Translations under genes and position numbers: made by a program
Notes under the pieces: model-generated
Database searches by the model: none
What the model was told of the DNA's origin: nothing
What the model saw: the letters and a program-made list of their open reading frames with translations, nothing else
NCBI RefSeq assembly: GCF_015207985.1
Contig: NZ_JADEVV010000035.1
Location: 1-43,773, forward strand
Direction: 5' to 3'
Length of the DNA stretch: 43,773 nt
Origin: Synechocystis salina LEGE 00031
GTDB lineage: Bacteria > Cyanobacteriota > Cyanobacteriia > Cyanobacteriales > Microcystaceae
In this document: positions 29,654 to 38,336 of the stretch, one piece after another
Position numbering within the stretch: the first letter of the stretch is position 1
Layout: every line of letters starts with the position of its first letter

Positions 29654-30094
29654 ATGTTGAAACTAGGCGGTAAAAAATCATCTGCCCCATCCCGCAAAAA
29701 AGCGAGGGCAAAGATTGGTATCCTAGAAATGGATCGGCAATGGTATCAATCGGTCAAGCGGTTTTTATGCCCAAACTTTGAAATTTCTGCCATCAATTTC
29801 CAGGATATTCTATTTAACCGTGTTGACATTGGAGAATATCACTCCATCCTAGTTGGTTGCGGTATTAGATATGAACCAATTGATATTTCAGCTACTTTAG
29901 ATTTAATTACCATTATCAAAAACTTGTCTGCTAAACCGCCAGCCCTGCTCCTAATTACGGATTATGCCGACAGTCAGATCACGCTGCAAGCTCGCAGTTA
30001 TCTGCCTCAGATTGATGGTGTTTTTGCCAAGGATCAGGATTTAGCTTTATTGTTAAAAATCATGAAAATTATTGTTAAACAAAAATTTAATTAA
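29654..30094 (+). CDS. Receiver-like protein between cpcG2 and ccaS
   Basis: This 146-residue protein starts with a basic tail (MLKLGGKKSSAPSRKKARAK). The strands that follow look like a response-regulator receiver: KIGILEMD, HSILVGCG, PALLLITDYAD and DGVFAKDQDL. The phospho-acceptor position after the third strand is not Asp (SILVGCGIR), so phosphorylation is unlikely. It ends with a lysine-rich helix. It is co-oriented with cpcG2 and ccaS and is 27 bases before ccaS, suggesting joint expression. The family is conserved at this locus in PCC 6803 as I recall. The receiver reading is inference from strand patterns. Confidence 0.75.
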   Translation: MLKLGGKKSSAPSRKKARAKIGILEMDRQWYQSVKRFLCPNFEISAINFQDILFNRVDIGEYHSILVGCGIRYEPIDISATLDLITIIKNLSAKPPALLLITDYADSQITLQARSYLPQIDGVFAKDQDLALLLKIMKIIVKQKFN

Positions 30095-30121
30095 GGTTTT
30101 TCCTTTGGGATCCGCTTATCT

Positions 30122-32383
30122 ATGGGCAAATTTCTAATTCCAATCGAATTTGTTTTTCTGGCGATCGCCATTGCCTGTTATTTGTGGTACCGACAAAACC
30201 AGCAACGCCGCAAGATTGAAATTAGCCTCAAGCAACAAACTCAACGGGAACGATTTATTAATCAAATTACCCAGCATATCCGCCAATCCTTGAACTTGGA
30301 AACGGTTTTAAATACCACCGTCGCTGAAGTTAAAACCCTGTTGCACGTTGATCGAGTTTTAATTTATCGCATTTGGCAAGATGGTACAGGCAGTGCCATT
30401 ACCGAATCAGTTAATGCAAATTATCCTAGTATTTTAGGGCGAACTTTCTCCGACGAAGTTTTTCCTGTTGAGTATCATCAAGCCTATACCAAAGGTAAGG
30501 TACGGGCCATTAATAACATCGACCAGGATGACGTAGAAGTTTGCCTAGCTGATTTCGTCAAACAGTTTGGTGTGCAATCAAAATTAGTGGTTCCCATTCT
30601 TCAACATGATCGTTCTTCTTCCCTAGGCAATGAATCAGAATTTCCCTATCTTTGGGGCCTCCTAATTGCTCACCAATGTGCTTTTATCCGGCCATGGCAA
30701 CCGTGGGAAGTTGAGTTAATGAAACAATTGGCCAATCAGGTGGCGATCGCCATTCAACAATCGGAATTATATGAGCAATTACAGCAACTCAATAAAGATT
30801 TGGAAAACCGAGTTGAAAAACGTACCCAGCAACTTGCCGCCACCAACCAATCCCTGAGGGTAGAAATTAGCGAACGACAAAAAACCGAAGCAGCTCTCCG
30901 CCACACCAATCACACCCTGCAATCTCTCATTGTAGCCTCCCCTAGGGGGATTTTTACCCTTAATTTAGCAGACCAAATTCAGATCTGGAATCCTGCGGCG
31001 GAACGGATTTTTGGTTGGGCAGAAGCAGAAATTATTGCCCATCCAGAACTATTGACATCGGACATTTTGGTGGAAGATTATCAGCAATTTAAACAGGAAA
31101 TTTTATTAGGCATTGCCTCCCCTAGCTTAGAATTAAAATGTCAAAAAAAGGATGGTAGCTGGATTGAAATTGTCCTTTCCGCTGCTCCCCTATTAGATAG
31201 TGAAGAAAATATTGCAGGGTTAGTGGCGGTTGTGACTGACATTACTGAACAAAAACGGCAAGCAGAACAGATTCGTTTATTACAATCCGTAGTCGTTCAC
31301 ACCAATGATGCAGTGGTGATCACGGAAGCAGAACCCATCGACGATCCCGGCCCGAGAATTCTCTATGTCAATGAAGCATTTACTAAAATTACCGGTTATG
31401 CTGCCGAAGAAATGCTAGGCAAAACCCCCCGAGTTTTACAGGGGCCAAAAACCAGTCGCACTGAATTAGATAAGGTAAGACAAGCCGTTAGTCAATGGCA
31501 ATCCATTACTGTTGAAGTAATTAATTATCGTAAAGATGGCAGTGAATTTTGGGTAGAATTTAGCCTTGTACCAGTTGCCGATAAAACGGGTTTCTATACC
31601 CATTGGATTGCTGTGCAAAGGGACGTCACTGAACGACGCCGCACCGAGGAAGTTCGCCTCGCCCTAGAACGGGAAAAGGAATTAAGTCGCTTAAAAACGC
31701 GTTTTTTCTCCATGGCTTCCCATGAATTTCGCACTCCCCTCAGTACGGCCTTAGCGGCGGCTCAATTACTGGAGAATTCAGAAGTAGCTTGGCTTGATCC
31801 CGATAAGCGTAGCCGGAACTTGCATCGTATCCAAAATTCCGTGAAAAATATGGTCCAGCTTTTGGATGATATTTTAATCATTAACCGGGCGGAAGCAGGC
31901 AAATTAGAATTTAATCCCAGTTGGTTAGATTTAAAATCACTGTTCCAGCAATTTATTGAAGAAATTCAATTAAGTGTCAGTGATCAATATTATTTTGACT
32001 TTATCTGTGGCGATCAAGATACTAAGGCATTGGTGGATGAAAGATTAATGCGGTCTATCCTATCAAATTTACTATCTAATGCGATCAAGTACTCCCCCGA
32101 CGGAGGACAGATAAAAATCAGCCTAAGCCTAGATTCAGAAAATATTATTTTTGAAGTGACCGATCAAGGTATTGGTATTTCGTCGGAGGATCAGAAGCAA
32201 ATTTTTGAACCCTTTCATCGGGGTAAAAATGTCAGGAATATTGCGGGAACAGGACTCGGTTTAATGGTTGCCAAGAAATGCGTCGATCTACACCGTGGCA
32301 GTATTTTGCTAGAAAGCGCTGTCGACCAAGGAACGACAGTTACCATCCGTTTGCAACGTTATAACCGTTTGCCCCGAGCTTAA
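30122..32383 (+). CDS. ccaS: Green/red cyanobacteriochrome histidine kinase CcaS
   Basis: This 753-residue sensor kinase has an N-terminal transmembrane helix (about 7-23), a GAF photosensory domain (about 45-215), two PAS domains (about 265-375 and 390-505), and HisKA plus HATPase domains. The bilin-binding cysteine is Cys141 in VEVCLADF. The phospho-acceptor is His534 in MASHEFRTPL, and GTGLGL marks the G2 box near the end. Green light activates it to phosphorylate CcaR. The reading frame is intact. In the Kazusa strain of PCC 6803 this gene is split by an insertion sequence, so the window is from a different strain. Confidence 0.96.
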   Translation: MGKFLIPIEFVFLAIAIACYLWYRQNQQRRKIEISLKQQTQRERFINQITQHIRQSLNLETVLNTTVAEVKTLLHVDRVLIYRIWQDGTGSAITESVNANYPSILGRTFSDEVFPVEYHQAYTKGKVRAINNIDQDDVEVCLADFVKQFGVQSKLVVPILQHDRSSSLGNESEFPYLWGLLIAHQCAFIRPWQPWEVELMKQLANQVAIAIQQSELYEQLQQLNKDLENRVEKRTQQLAATNQSLRVEISERQKTEAALRHTNHTLQSLIVASPRGIFTLNLADQIQIWNPAAERIFGWAEAEIIAHPELLTSDILVEDYQQFKQEILLGIASPSLELKCQKKDGSWIEIVLSAAPLLDSEENIAGLVAVVTDITEQKRQAEQIRLLQSVVVHTNDAVVITEAEPIDDPGPRILYVNEAFTKITGYAAEEMLGKTPRVLQGPKTSRTELDKVRQAVSQWQSITVEVINYRKDGSEFWVEFSLVPVADKTGFYTHWIAVQRDVTERRRTEEVRLALEREKELSRLKTRFFSMASHEFRTPLSTALAAAQLLENSEVAWLDPDKRSRNLHRIQNSVKNMVQLLDDILIINRAEAGKLEFNPSWLDLKSLFQQFIEEIQLSVSDQYYFDFICGDQDTKALVDERLMRSILSNLLSNAIKYSPDGGQIKISLSLDSENIIFEVTDQGIGISSEDQKQIFEPFHRGKNVRNIAGTGLGLMVAKKCVDLHRGSILLESAVDQGTTVTIRLQRYNRLPRA

Positions 32384-32544
32384 TTTTCACAGTTACGGCC
32401 GGCAGGGGATCTAACGTCCTACGACAAAACAATCCATTCCGGTCCCCATACCTTACGGAGGGCAATCAACGGTAATTCCCCCGTAACTCAGCAGTGGCCC
32501 ACAGGGAAAACTTAGCTCATCGGAGGCCATGGCACACCCCAGCC

Positions 32545-32907
32545 TTAGACTAGTTGTAGCTGGGCGGTTTTCCGTTTTTTACGGCCACCTTTGGGGGCAT
32601 CGGCCAAGCAATATTTGACCACATTGGCCAACTCTTCCAATTGGGCGATCGCCTCGGCCCCTTCTAATTTCATTAATTCCCGGTCATCCCGCATTTCTGT
32701 CCAGGTGATGCCGTAGTCCGATACCAAAAAGCGAATCAGATGATTTTCCCCCAAACTCACCATGAAGGAAGCACTATTGAGTTGGTCGCCACAGGTGTAG
32801 CAAGAAGCAATATAGCCTCGATTTTCGAGCACAGTGGCCAGAGCCCTGAGACTCATGACTAAATCCTTCACGAAATCGCGGTGTTGCTGGGCAAGTCGAG
32901 TAAACAC
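32545..32907 (-). CDS. DUF1815 family protein
   Basis: This 120-residue protein closely resembles the cyanobacterial DUF1815 family. RLAQQHRDFVKDLVMSLRAL is followed by a CYTCG pair of cysteines and by SFMVSLGENHLIRFLVSDYG. The function is unknown. The GTG at 32907 is the likely start, with GGAGG at 32912-32916; an overlapping ATG at 32909 is in another frame. The C-terminus is basic (GGRKKRK). It ends about 160 bases after ccaS and is convergent to it. A perfect inverted repeat lies just upstream. Confidence 0.75.
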   Translation of the reverse strand: MFTRLAQQHRDFVKDLVMSLRALATVLENRGYIASCYTCGDQLNSASFMVSLGENHLIRFLVSDYGITWTEMRDDRELMKLEGAEAIAQLEELANVVKYCLADAPKGGRKKRKTAQLQLV

Positions 32908-32934
32908 ATTTCCTCCGAAAATAAGCTAGCTTTT

Positions 32935-32961
32935 AAAATCTTAATACTTTTTTAAGATTTT
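32935..32961. repeat. Perfect 10-base inverted repeat upstream of the DUF1815 gene
   Basis: AAAATCTTAA (32935-32944) and TTAAGATTTT (32952-32961) flank a 7-base spacer. It is 27 bases before the GTG on the minus strand, where the promoter should be, so it could be an operator. Confidence 0.5.
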
Positions 32962-33408
32962 CACAGAGGCCTTGTCCGGAAAGGCTAATTTAATCCTGGT
33001 CTGGGAACCCCGATTTGGAGAGCCATGGCGGTTGTCCATCGGCCGGGCGACTGAAATAATTGATCAATTACAACGTCGGATCTAGAAAGGAAAAGCCGCT
33101 TCAGGAGCGGTTTATGGCCGCAGAAGAAAGTCGCCAATCAGCCTGGGCTTTTTGCCAATCCTCCGTGATCTTAGCGTGGTTATCAAAATGGCGATCGCCT
33201 GTGTACAACTCTTAACCAAGAATAATCCAGGTGGGGGATTTGCTTTTGGTCTATGGAACTGTGCTGGCATCGGGGAGACCCAGGTTGAAGGATTTGAGAA
33301 AATTTTAGAAAAAATTCACAATCTACGGCAAACGACGGAGGAAAAGGCTTTGGAGTTCTGCTTTGGGTCAACATTTCTTGAAAATCAGCTTTTTTCTGGG
33401 GTGGAGCC
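32962..33408. other. Intergenic region, nothing coding
   Basis: About 450 bases with no convincing gene. A plus-strand frame of 86 codons (33152-33412) has a poor composition and no ribosome binding site and runs into the promoter of the small RNA, so I do not call it. Confidence 0.4.
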
Positions 33409-33436
33409 TTGACATTCTCCGTTGGTGATTTATACT
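33409..33436 (+). promoter_or_regulatory. Consensus sigma-70 type promoter
   Basis: TTGACA at 33409-33414 and TATACT at 33431-33436 are separated by 16 bases. Transcription would start near 33443. Confidence 0.75.
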
Positions 33437-33442
33437 TAGGTC

Positions 33443-33507
33443 AGGTGTGAGGAAATTAGAAAAACATCTGGAGTCGAAACAAGGAAAGACGCCCCAGGTG
33501 TTTTTTT
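33443..33507 (+). ncRNA. Short transcript of about 65 nt: small RNA (Yfr2-like) or leader attenuator
   Basis: The unit runs from the predicted start near 33443 to a terminator. The terminator stem is ACATCTGG (33464-33471) with CCAGGTGT (33494-33501), followed by six T at 33502-33507. The loop contains AGTC and GAC, which pair again, and GAAACAAGGAAA. Purine-rich GGAAACA-type loops mark the cyanobacterial Yfr2 small RNAs as I recall, and the size fits. The CPBP gene starts only 27 bases later, so it could instead be an attenuating leader. Confidence 0.65.
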
Positions 33508-33533
33508 ATGGCAATTTTTAGGGCGGTTCAAAA

Positions 33534-36032
33534 ATGAAGCAATGGCGCTGGCGGATAGGGTTAGGGGCGATCGCCGCTTTGGTGATAGTTTTCCTGGTCA
33601 TGCTATTCCGTCCCCAGGGCTCTTCCGACCGCATCCCGGACTATCAAATCAGCAGTCAGTTGCCCGCTAACCAGGTGGATTATTATCCCCTGCAACAGAA
33701 TTTAGATGGGGCGTATTATCGACCCTTGGGGGAATGGTTGGGGCGATTAATCCTGCCCACGGTGGCAGAAACTAAAGCCACTCCCGGGGATTGGGTCTGG
33801 ATGGAACTGTATCAGGCTCCTTCAAGCCAACAGGGCCTAGTGGGGCAAAAACTCCGCCTCACCTGGCAGGGCAATGGCGATTTGGAAAGATACTTAAAGC
33901 TAGTTACCACCGACGTAAACTTTACCCCCGCCGCTTTGGATAGTGAACGCCGGGGCAATCTGTTACCCAGTCGTTTAAATGGGCGATCGCAGGTAGGGCC
34001 GTTGCAATCCTTAGCTGGAGCCAGACCAGTGGACGATGTGTTGGTGCGCTTTCCCCAGGCCCAGGTGAATATCCCTGCCGGCAATCGAGCAGAAATTAAA
34101 CTGCCCACCATGCCGGAAATGGTGACGGGCCGTTATCAAGCCCTGGTGAAAATCATTGGCCCTGATCCGAAAGCAGACCCTAGCACAGTGCCCAAGGATT
34201 GTCCTGGTTCCCAGCCCTGTGCCACGGATTTAATGCTGGTCCAACATTACAATGCCATCAGTAAGCAGTTTGATGGCCCCCAGGAAACAATTCGTATTCC
34301 CCAACAGCCCCGCCTGAATGGCGATCGGTTTATGTCTACTCCTAGGGATTTGGCCACTACCGCTGTGGGTCGAGCGGGATGGTATATCTATGGGGCCCAA
34401 GGTCAGGATGGCCTATTCACGGTGCAATCCCTCCAGTCACGCTCCTTGGTGCAATTGCAACCCGATGAACAAATTTTTCGCCTAGGCCCCGGTCGAGACT
34501 ATATTAGTCAGCAAAATTGGCACAATACCCCCGCTCGCAAAGGTACAGCCCAAAAGGTTTTACTTGATCCCCGCAGTGATTCCCCCGAGGTGGCCCTGGG
34601 CCAATGGCAAGAAGGCGATCGCCTGTTGGGGATGCATTTATTTGGCGGCATTGGGGGGAAATTGGGAGAAAAGACGATGTTGGGCACAGTGACGGGGCAT
34701 TTTGCCTTTAGCCTGCCTAAGATTGTGCGGGACCCCTTTACCGACGAGTTGCAGTGGGAAATTCCCTACTACCAGGTCTATGCCCATAATCCCCAGGGCA
34801 TCATTGCAGGCTCCCAAACCTGGGAAAACTATGCGGGCAATTTACAGCGGGGCTGGGTCCAAAGTCGTCCCTTTGCCGATGTGATGGTCAAACTGGACCT
34901 GTTACAGGATTACAATTTTGGTGAGGTGGTGCTTTCCCCCCTGGATGAATTGCAAAAACAACTGCAAATTATGATGGCCCGCTACCGCACCGGGGATGGC
35001 ACTGGTTATGCGGGGGTTAGTCCGGCGGCGTCCTGTGTGCAGGATTCTAACCAAGCCCTGTACCTAGCCATTGTGGGTTTACAGCAAAAAGTGGAGAATA
35101 GCCCGGAAATTCTCAGTTGGTTGGATCAGCACCCCAGTTCCCCGGAAAGTCAACGTTTTCAACGGCTGAAACAATTGGGCGAGCGCCTGTTGGCCATGCT
35201 CAAACCCAGGGGCGTTACCAGGGAAGACTGGCAAAACAATGCCGCCACCCTAGCGGGCTTAGACCCGGACAATCTCACCAATCAATACGATTTCATCCAG
35301 GACAATACCCTCGTCAATGCCCTGCTCAGTTGGCAGTCCATGTTGCCCCGGGTTAACCAAGATATCCTCAACCAAATTTTCCTTGAACAGGGTGCCCAAC
35401 TTTGGTTTATGCGCCCCAACCAAGTGGGGGGAGCCATGCCGGAAATTTTACCCCTGGCCCCCACTAGTATTTTTGGCGATGTGCCGGTGTTTTCGGCCCT
35501 AGCCCGCCGGACTTTGGGCGCCATAGTTCTTTTACCCAAGCCCCAGGATTGGCAATTCTTCGGCATCGCTGTTGTGGTCTACGGGGCGATCGCCATTCCC
35601 CTGGGGATGAAATTTGGCCTATTGCAATGGCAATGGTGGGAGCAATCCTTGGGGGGCAGTGTGAAATCAATCTTGGCCCTGTTTTTTCTGCCGGCCCTGG
35701 GGGAAGAATTGGTTTTTCGGGTCATGTTATTGCCCTATCCCACTGAACTGAATTTATTTTGGCCCACCTTGGGGGCCATGGCCCTGAGTCTGGTGCTGTT
35801 TTTGATCTACCATCCCCTCAACGCCCTGCTGTTTTATCCCAGGGGCAGAAATTTGTTTTTCCAGCCCATTTTCCTTACCCTCACTGGTCTATTGGGCATA
35901 GTGACCACAGCCCTTTATTGGTATAGCGGCTCCCTCTGGTTAATTACTATTTTCCATTGGTTAGTGGTGACAGTGTGGTTAATGGCCCTGGGGGGTTACG
36001 GCAAATTAGCCCATCAAGAAGCCAAAAGATGA
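33534..36032 (+). CDS. CPBP-family intramembrane protease with a large N-terminal extension
   Basis: This is an 832-residue protein. An N-terminal transmembrane helix (about 7-27) is followed by a long hydrophilic region (about 30-670) that I do not recognise. A C-terminal polytopic domain has the CAAX/CPBP protease motifs: E724-E725-L-V-F-R729, FLIYH with Phe756 and His760, and His808 in HWLVV. All catalytic residues are present. CPBP proteins cleave within or near membranes; substrates are unknown here. The extension probably faces the periplasm or thylakoid lumen, because it follows one helix after a short basic N-terminus. Such a long extension is unusual, as most CPBP proteins have 200-350 residues. 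Confidence 0.85.
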   Translation: MKQWRWRIGLGAIAALVIVFLVMLFRPQGSSDRIPDYQISSQLPANQVDYYPLQQNLDGAYYRPLGEWLGRLILPTVAETKATPGDWVWMELYQAPSSQQGLVGQKLRLTWQGNGDLERYLKLVTTDVNFTPAALDSERRGNLLPSRLNGRSQVGPLQSLAGARPVDDVLVRFPQAQVNIPAGNRAEIKLPTMPEMVTGRYQALVKIIGPDPKADPSTVPKDCPGSQPCATDLMLVQHYNAISKQFDGPQETIRIPQQPRLNGDRFMSTPRDLATTAVGRAGWYIYGAQGQDGLFTVQSLQSRSLVQLQPDEQIFRLGPGRDYISQQNWHNTPARKGTAQKVLLDPRSDSPEVALGQWQEGDRLLGMHLFGGIGGKLGEKTMLGTVTGHFAFSLPKIVRDPFTDELQWEIPYYQVYAHNPQGIIAGSQTWENYAGNLQRGWVQSRPFADVMVKLDLLQDYNFGEVVLSPLDELQKQLQIMMARYRTGDGTGYAGVSPAASCVQDSNQALYLAIVGLQQKVENSPEILSWLDQHPSSPESQRFQRLKQLGERLLAMLKPRGVTREDWQNNAATLAGLDPDNLTNQYDFIQDNTLVNALLSWQSMLPRVNQDILNQIFLEQGAQLWFMRPNQVGGAMPEILPLAPTSIFGDVPVFSALARRTLGAIVLLPKPQDWQFFGIAVVVYGAIAIPLGMKFGLLQWQWWEQSLGGSVKSILALFFLPALGEELVFRVMLLPYPTELNLFWPTLGAMALSLVLFLIYHPLNALLFYPRGRNLFFQPIFLTLTGLLGIVTTALYWYSGSLWLITIFHWLVVTVWLMALGGYGKLAHQEAKR

Positions 36033-36118
36033 AGAAATTAGACAATTCCTTTACCTAAGTGGAAAACAACCCCAATATGGAGGGGAAAAATTAGATTATC
36101 CATTGCCCAGAGGTTTCC

Positions 36119-36844
36119 ATGGCTCCCCAAGTGGATGTGTTGATAAATAAACAAATTTTGATTGAGCGGGCCCTAGTTTGTGTCACCACCCGCATCACCA
36201 AGGCGATCGCCGAACGGGGCCAAGGCACCATTGCCCTCTCGGGGGGCAGTACCCCCAAACCGCTATACGAAGCCCTGGCCCGCCAAGCCCTGCCCTGGGA
36301 AAAAATCCATGTGTTTTGGGGCGATGAACGCTATGTCCCCGGCGACCACCCCGACAGTAATCAACGTATGGCCCGCCTCGCTTGGTTAGACCAGGTGGAT
36401 ATTCCCGAAGCCAACATCCATCCCATGCCTACCGCCGCCGCCGATCCGGAACAGGATGCCCAGGCCTACGAAAATGAGTTGGCCACTTTTTTCCAGGTGG
36501 AAGCAGGGCACTTCCCCGCTTTTGACTTGGTATTACTTGGTTTGGGGGATGACGGCCACACCGCTTCCCTCTTTCCCCACACCCCGGCCCTGACCGTTGG
36601 CGATCGCCTAATCACAGTGGGTAACAAGGACGGACAACCCCGGTTAACTTTCACCATTCCCCTGATTAACCAGGCCCGCTCTGTGGTTTTTCTCGTGGCA
36701 GGGGCCAGTAAACAGCAAGCCTTGGGGGAAATCTTTGCCCTAGAAGCCGACCCCCAGCAATATCCAGCCCGGTATATCCAGCCCCAGGGGGAATTGCTCT
36801 GGCTCCTAGACCAAGCGGCCGGGGAAAATCTGCGCCCTTCTTGA
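36119..36844 (+). CDS. pgl: 6-Phosphogluconolactonase
   Basis: This 241-residue enzyme hydrolyses 6-phosphogluconolactone in the oxidative pentose phosphate pathway. ALSGGSTPKPLYEAL binds the phosphate. FWGDERYVPGDHPDSN and LGLGDDGHTASLFPH are the two signature motifs of the SOL/DevB family. Length is normal. It is about 85 bases downstream of the CPBP gene and 94 bases upstream of the HlyD gene, all on the plus strand. Older annotation calls such proteins DevB, which is a naming artefact. Confidence 0.96.
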   Translation: MAPQVDVLINKQILIERALVCVTTRITKAIAERGQGTIALSGGSTPKPLYEALARQALPWEKIHVFWGDERYVPGDHPDSNQRMARLAWLDQVDIPEANIHPMPTAAADPEQDAQAYENELATFFQVEAGHFPAFDLVLLGLGDDGHTASLFPHTPALTVGDRLITVGNKDGQPRLTFTIPLINQARSVVFLVAGASKQQALGEIFALEADPQQYPARYIQPQGELLWLLDQAAGENLRPS

Positions 36845-36938
36845 GCCCCCCAGAACTTTGCCCATATCCCCCATATTCCCCTGTATCGAAATGTTACAAT
36901 TTACCTAGTCTTTTCCAGCTATTGGCCCCTTTTGCCTT

Positions 36939-38294
36939 ATGGGTGAATCCACGAGAACCGGACAACTTGCCAGCCCTGACCATAGCCTCCGCTGGATCAT
37001 TTTGGCCATGGTGGTGGGGGTTTTATTCACTGGGGGAATAATTTTTTACAGTCTCCGCTCCGGGGTAAACCAAGGGGAGGAAAACGCTTCCGGTGCCCTT
37101 GCTCCCGCAGCCCAGACCCCAGAAGACCAGCCCGTGGCCGCCCTGGGACGCATTGCCCCCCTAGGGGAAATTATCAAACTTTCTGCTTCTCCCGGTTCCT
37201 TTGGGGGAGCCAAAGTATCGAAGGTGTTGGTAAAGGAAGGGGATAAAGTTAAGGAAGGCCAGGTGGTGGCAGTGCTGGATTCCTACGAACAAAAGGCCGC
37301 CGCCGTAGTTTCCGCCCAGGAGTCGGTGCGGGTGGCCCAGGCCGATTTGGCCATCATCGAAGCCGGTGCTAAGCGGGGGCAAATTGCTGCCCAGGAATCC
37401 CAAGTCCGGAAAGCCCAGGCGGAGTTAGAACAGAATTTTGCTGTTAACCAGGCCGCCCTGGCAAATTTAGTTAAGCAATTGGAAGGGGAAAGAATAGAGC
37501 AACAGGCCACCATAGACCGTCTGCAGGCGGAGGTGAACCAAGCGGCCAACGATGACCGACGTTATCGCAGTTTGGCGGAAAATGGGGCGATCGCCATGGC
37601 GGATTGGGAACAGCGGCGCTTGAACTTAGAAACTAGTAACCAGAGGTTACAGGAAGCTCGGGCCCGGTTAATGAAGACCGAAGCCACCCTGGAAGAACGA
37701 ATTCGAGAACAACAATCCATCCGGGATAAGGATGCCCAGACCATGTTGCTGGAAAGGGAATCGGCCCGGGCCACCCTCTCCCAAATCGCAGAAATTCGCC
37801 AGGTGGATGTGCAAAAAGCCCAAGCGGAATTAAACCTGGCCATGGCCCGCTTTCAGGAAGCCCGGGCTGAATTGGACACCGCTGTGGTGCGGGCTCCAGT
37901 GGATTCCCAGGTGTTAAAAATTTATTCCCGCCCAGGGGAAAAAGTCAGTGACACCAATGGCATCCTCGACCTGGGCATCACGTCCCAAATGATTGTGGTG
38001 GCGGAGGTGTACGAAAATGACATCGGTCGGGTAGAACTGGGGCAAACCGCCTGGATACGCAGTGAAAATGACAGCTTTGGCGGGGAATTGGAAGGTAAGG
38101 TTACCAATATTGGCTTGAGAATTGGCAAAAATGATGTGCTGGACTCCGATCCCGCCGCCGACATTGATGCCAGGGTAGTGGAAGTGAAAATTGCCCTCAG
38201 CCCCGGGGCAAGCAAAAAGGTGGCCGGTTTGAGCAATGCCAAGGTGGTGGTGAAAATTGAACCCGACAGTGCCCCCCCCTCTCCCCCTAATTAA
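36939..38294 (+). CDS. HlyD/DevB-type membrane-fusion protein
   Basis: This 451-residue periplasmic adaptor has an N-terminal transmembrane helix (about 24-45), a lipoyl/barrel-sandwich half (VSKVLVKEGDKVKEGQVVAVLD) and a long coiled coil (about 110-300, rich in Ala, Gln and Glu). A second barrel half (ARAELDTAVVRAPVDSQVLKI) and the C-terminal beta barrel follow. It is the DevB type that pairs with DevC permeases to export glycolipids or peptides across the envelope. The DevC-type permease gene starts 42 bases later. Confidence 0.9.
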   Translation: MGESTRTGQLASPDHSLRWIILAMVVGVLFTGGIIFYSLRSGVNQGEENASGALAPAAQTPEDQPVAALGRIAPLGEIIKLSASPGSFGGAKVSKVLVKEGDKVKEGQVVAVLDSYEQKAAAVVSAQESVRVAQADLAIIEAGAKRGQIAAQESQVRKAQAELEQNFAVNQAALANLVKQLEGERIEQQATIDRLQAEVNQAANDDRRYRSLAENGAIAMADWEQRRLNLETSNQRLQEARARLMKTEATLEERIREQQSIRDKDAQTMLLERESARATLSQIAEIRQVDVQKAQAELNLAMARFQEARAELDTAVVRAPVDSQVLKIYSRPGEKVSDTNGILDLGITSQMIVVAEVYENDIGRVELGQTAWIRSENDSFGGELEGKVTNIGLRIGKNDVLDSDPAADIDARVVEVKIALSPGASKKVAGLSNAKVVVKIEPDSAPPSPPN

Positions 38295-38336
38295 AAGTCC
38301 ATCAACCCCAGATTTATCCGTCACTCTACCCAATAG

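Noticed and set aside
33152-33412. Plus-strand frame of 86 codons
   Set aside because: No ribosome binding site, random-looking product, and it ends within the small-RNA promoter.
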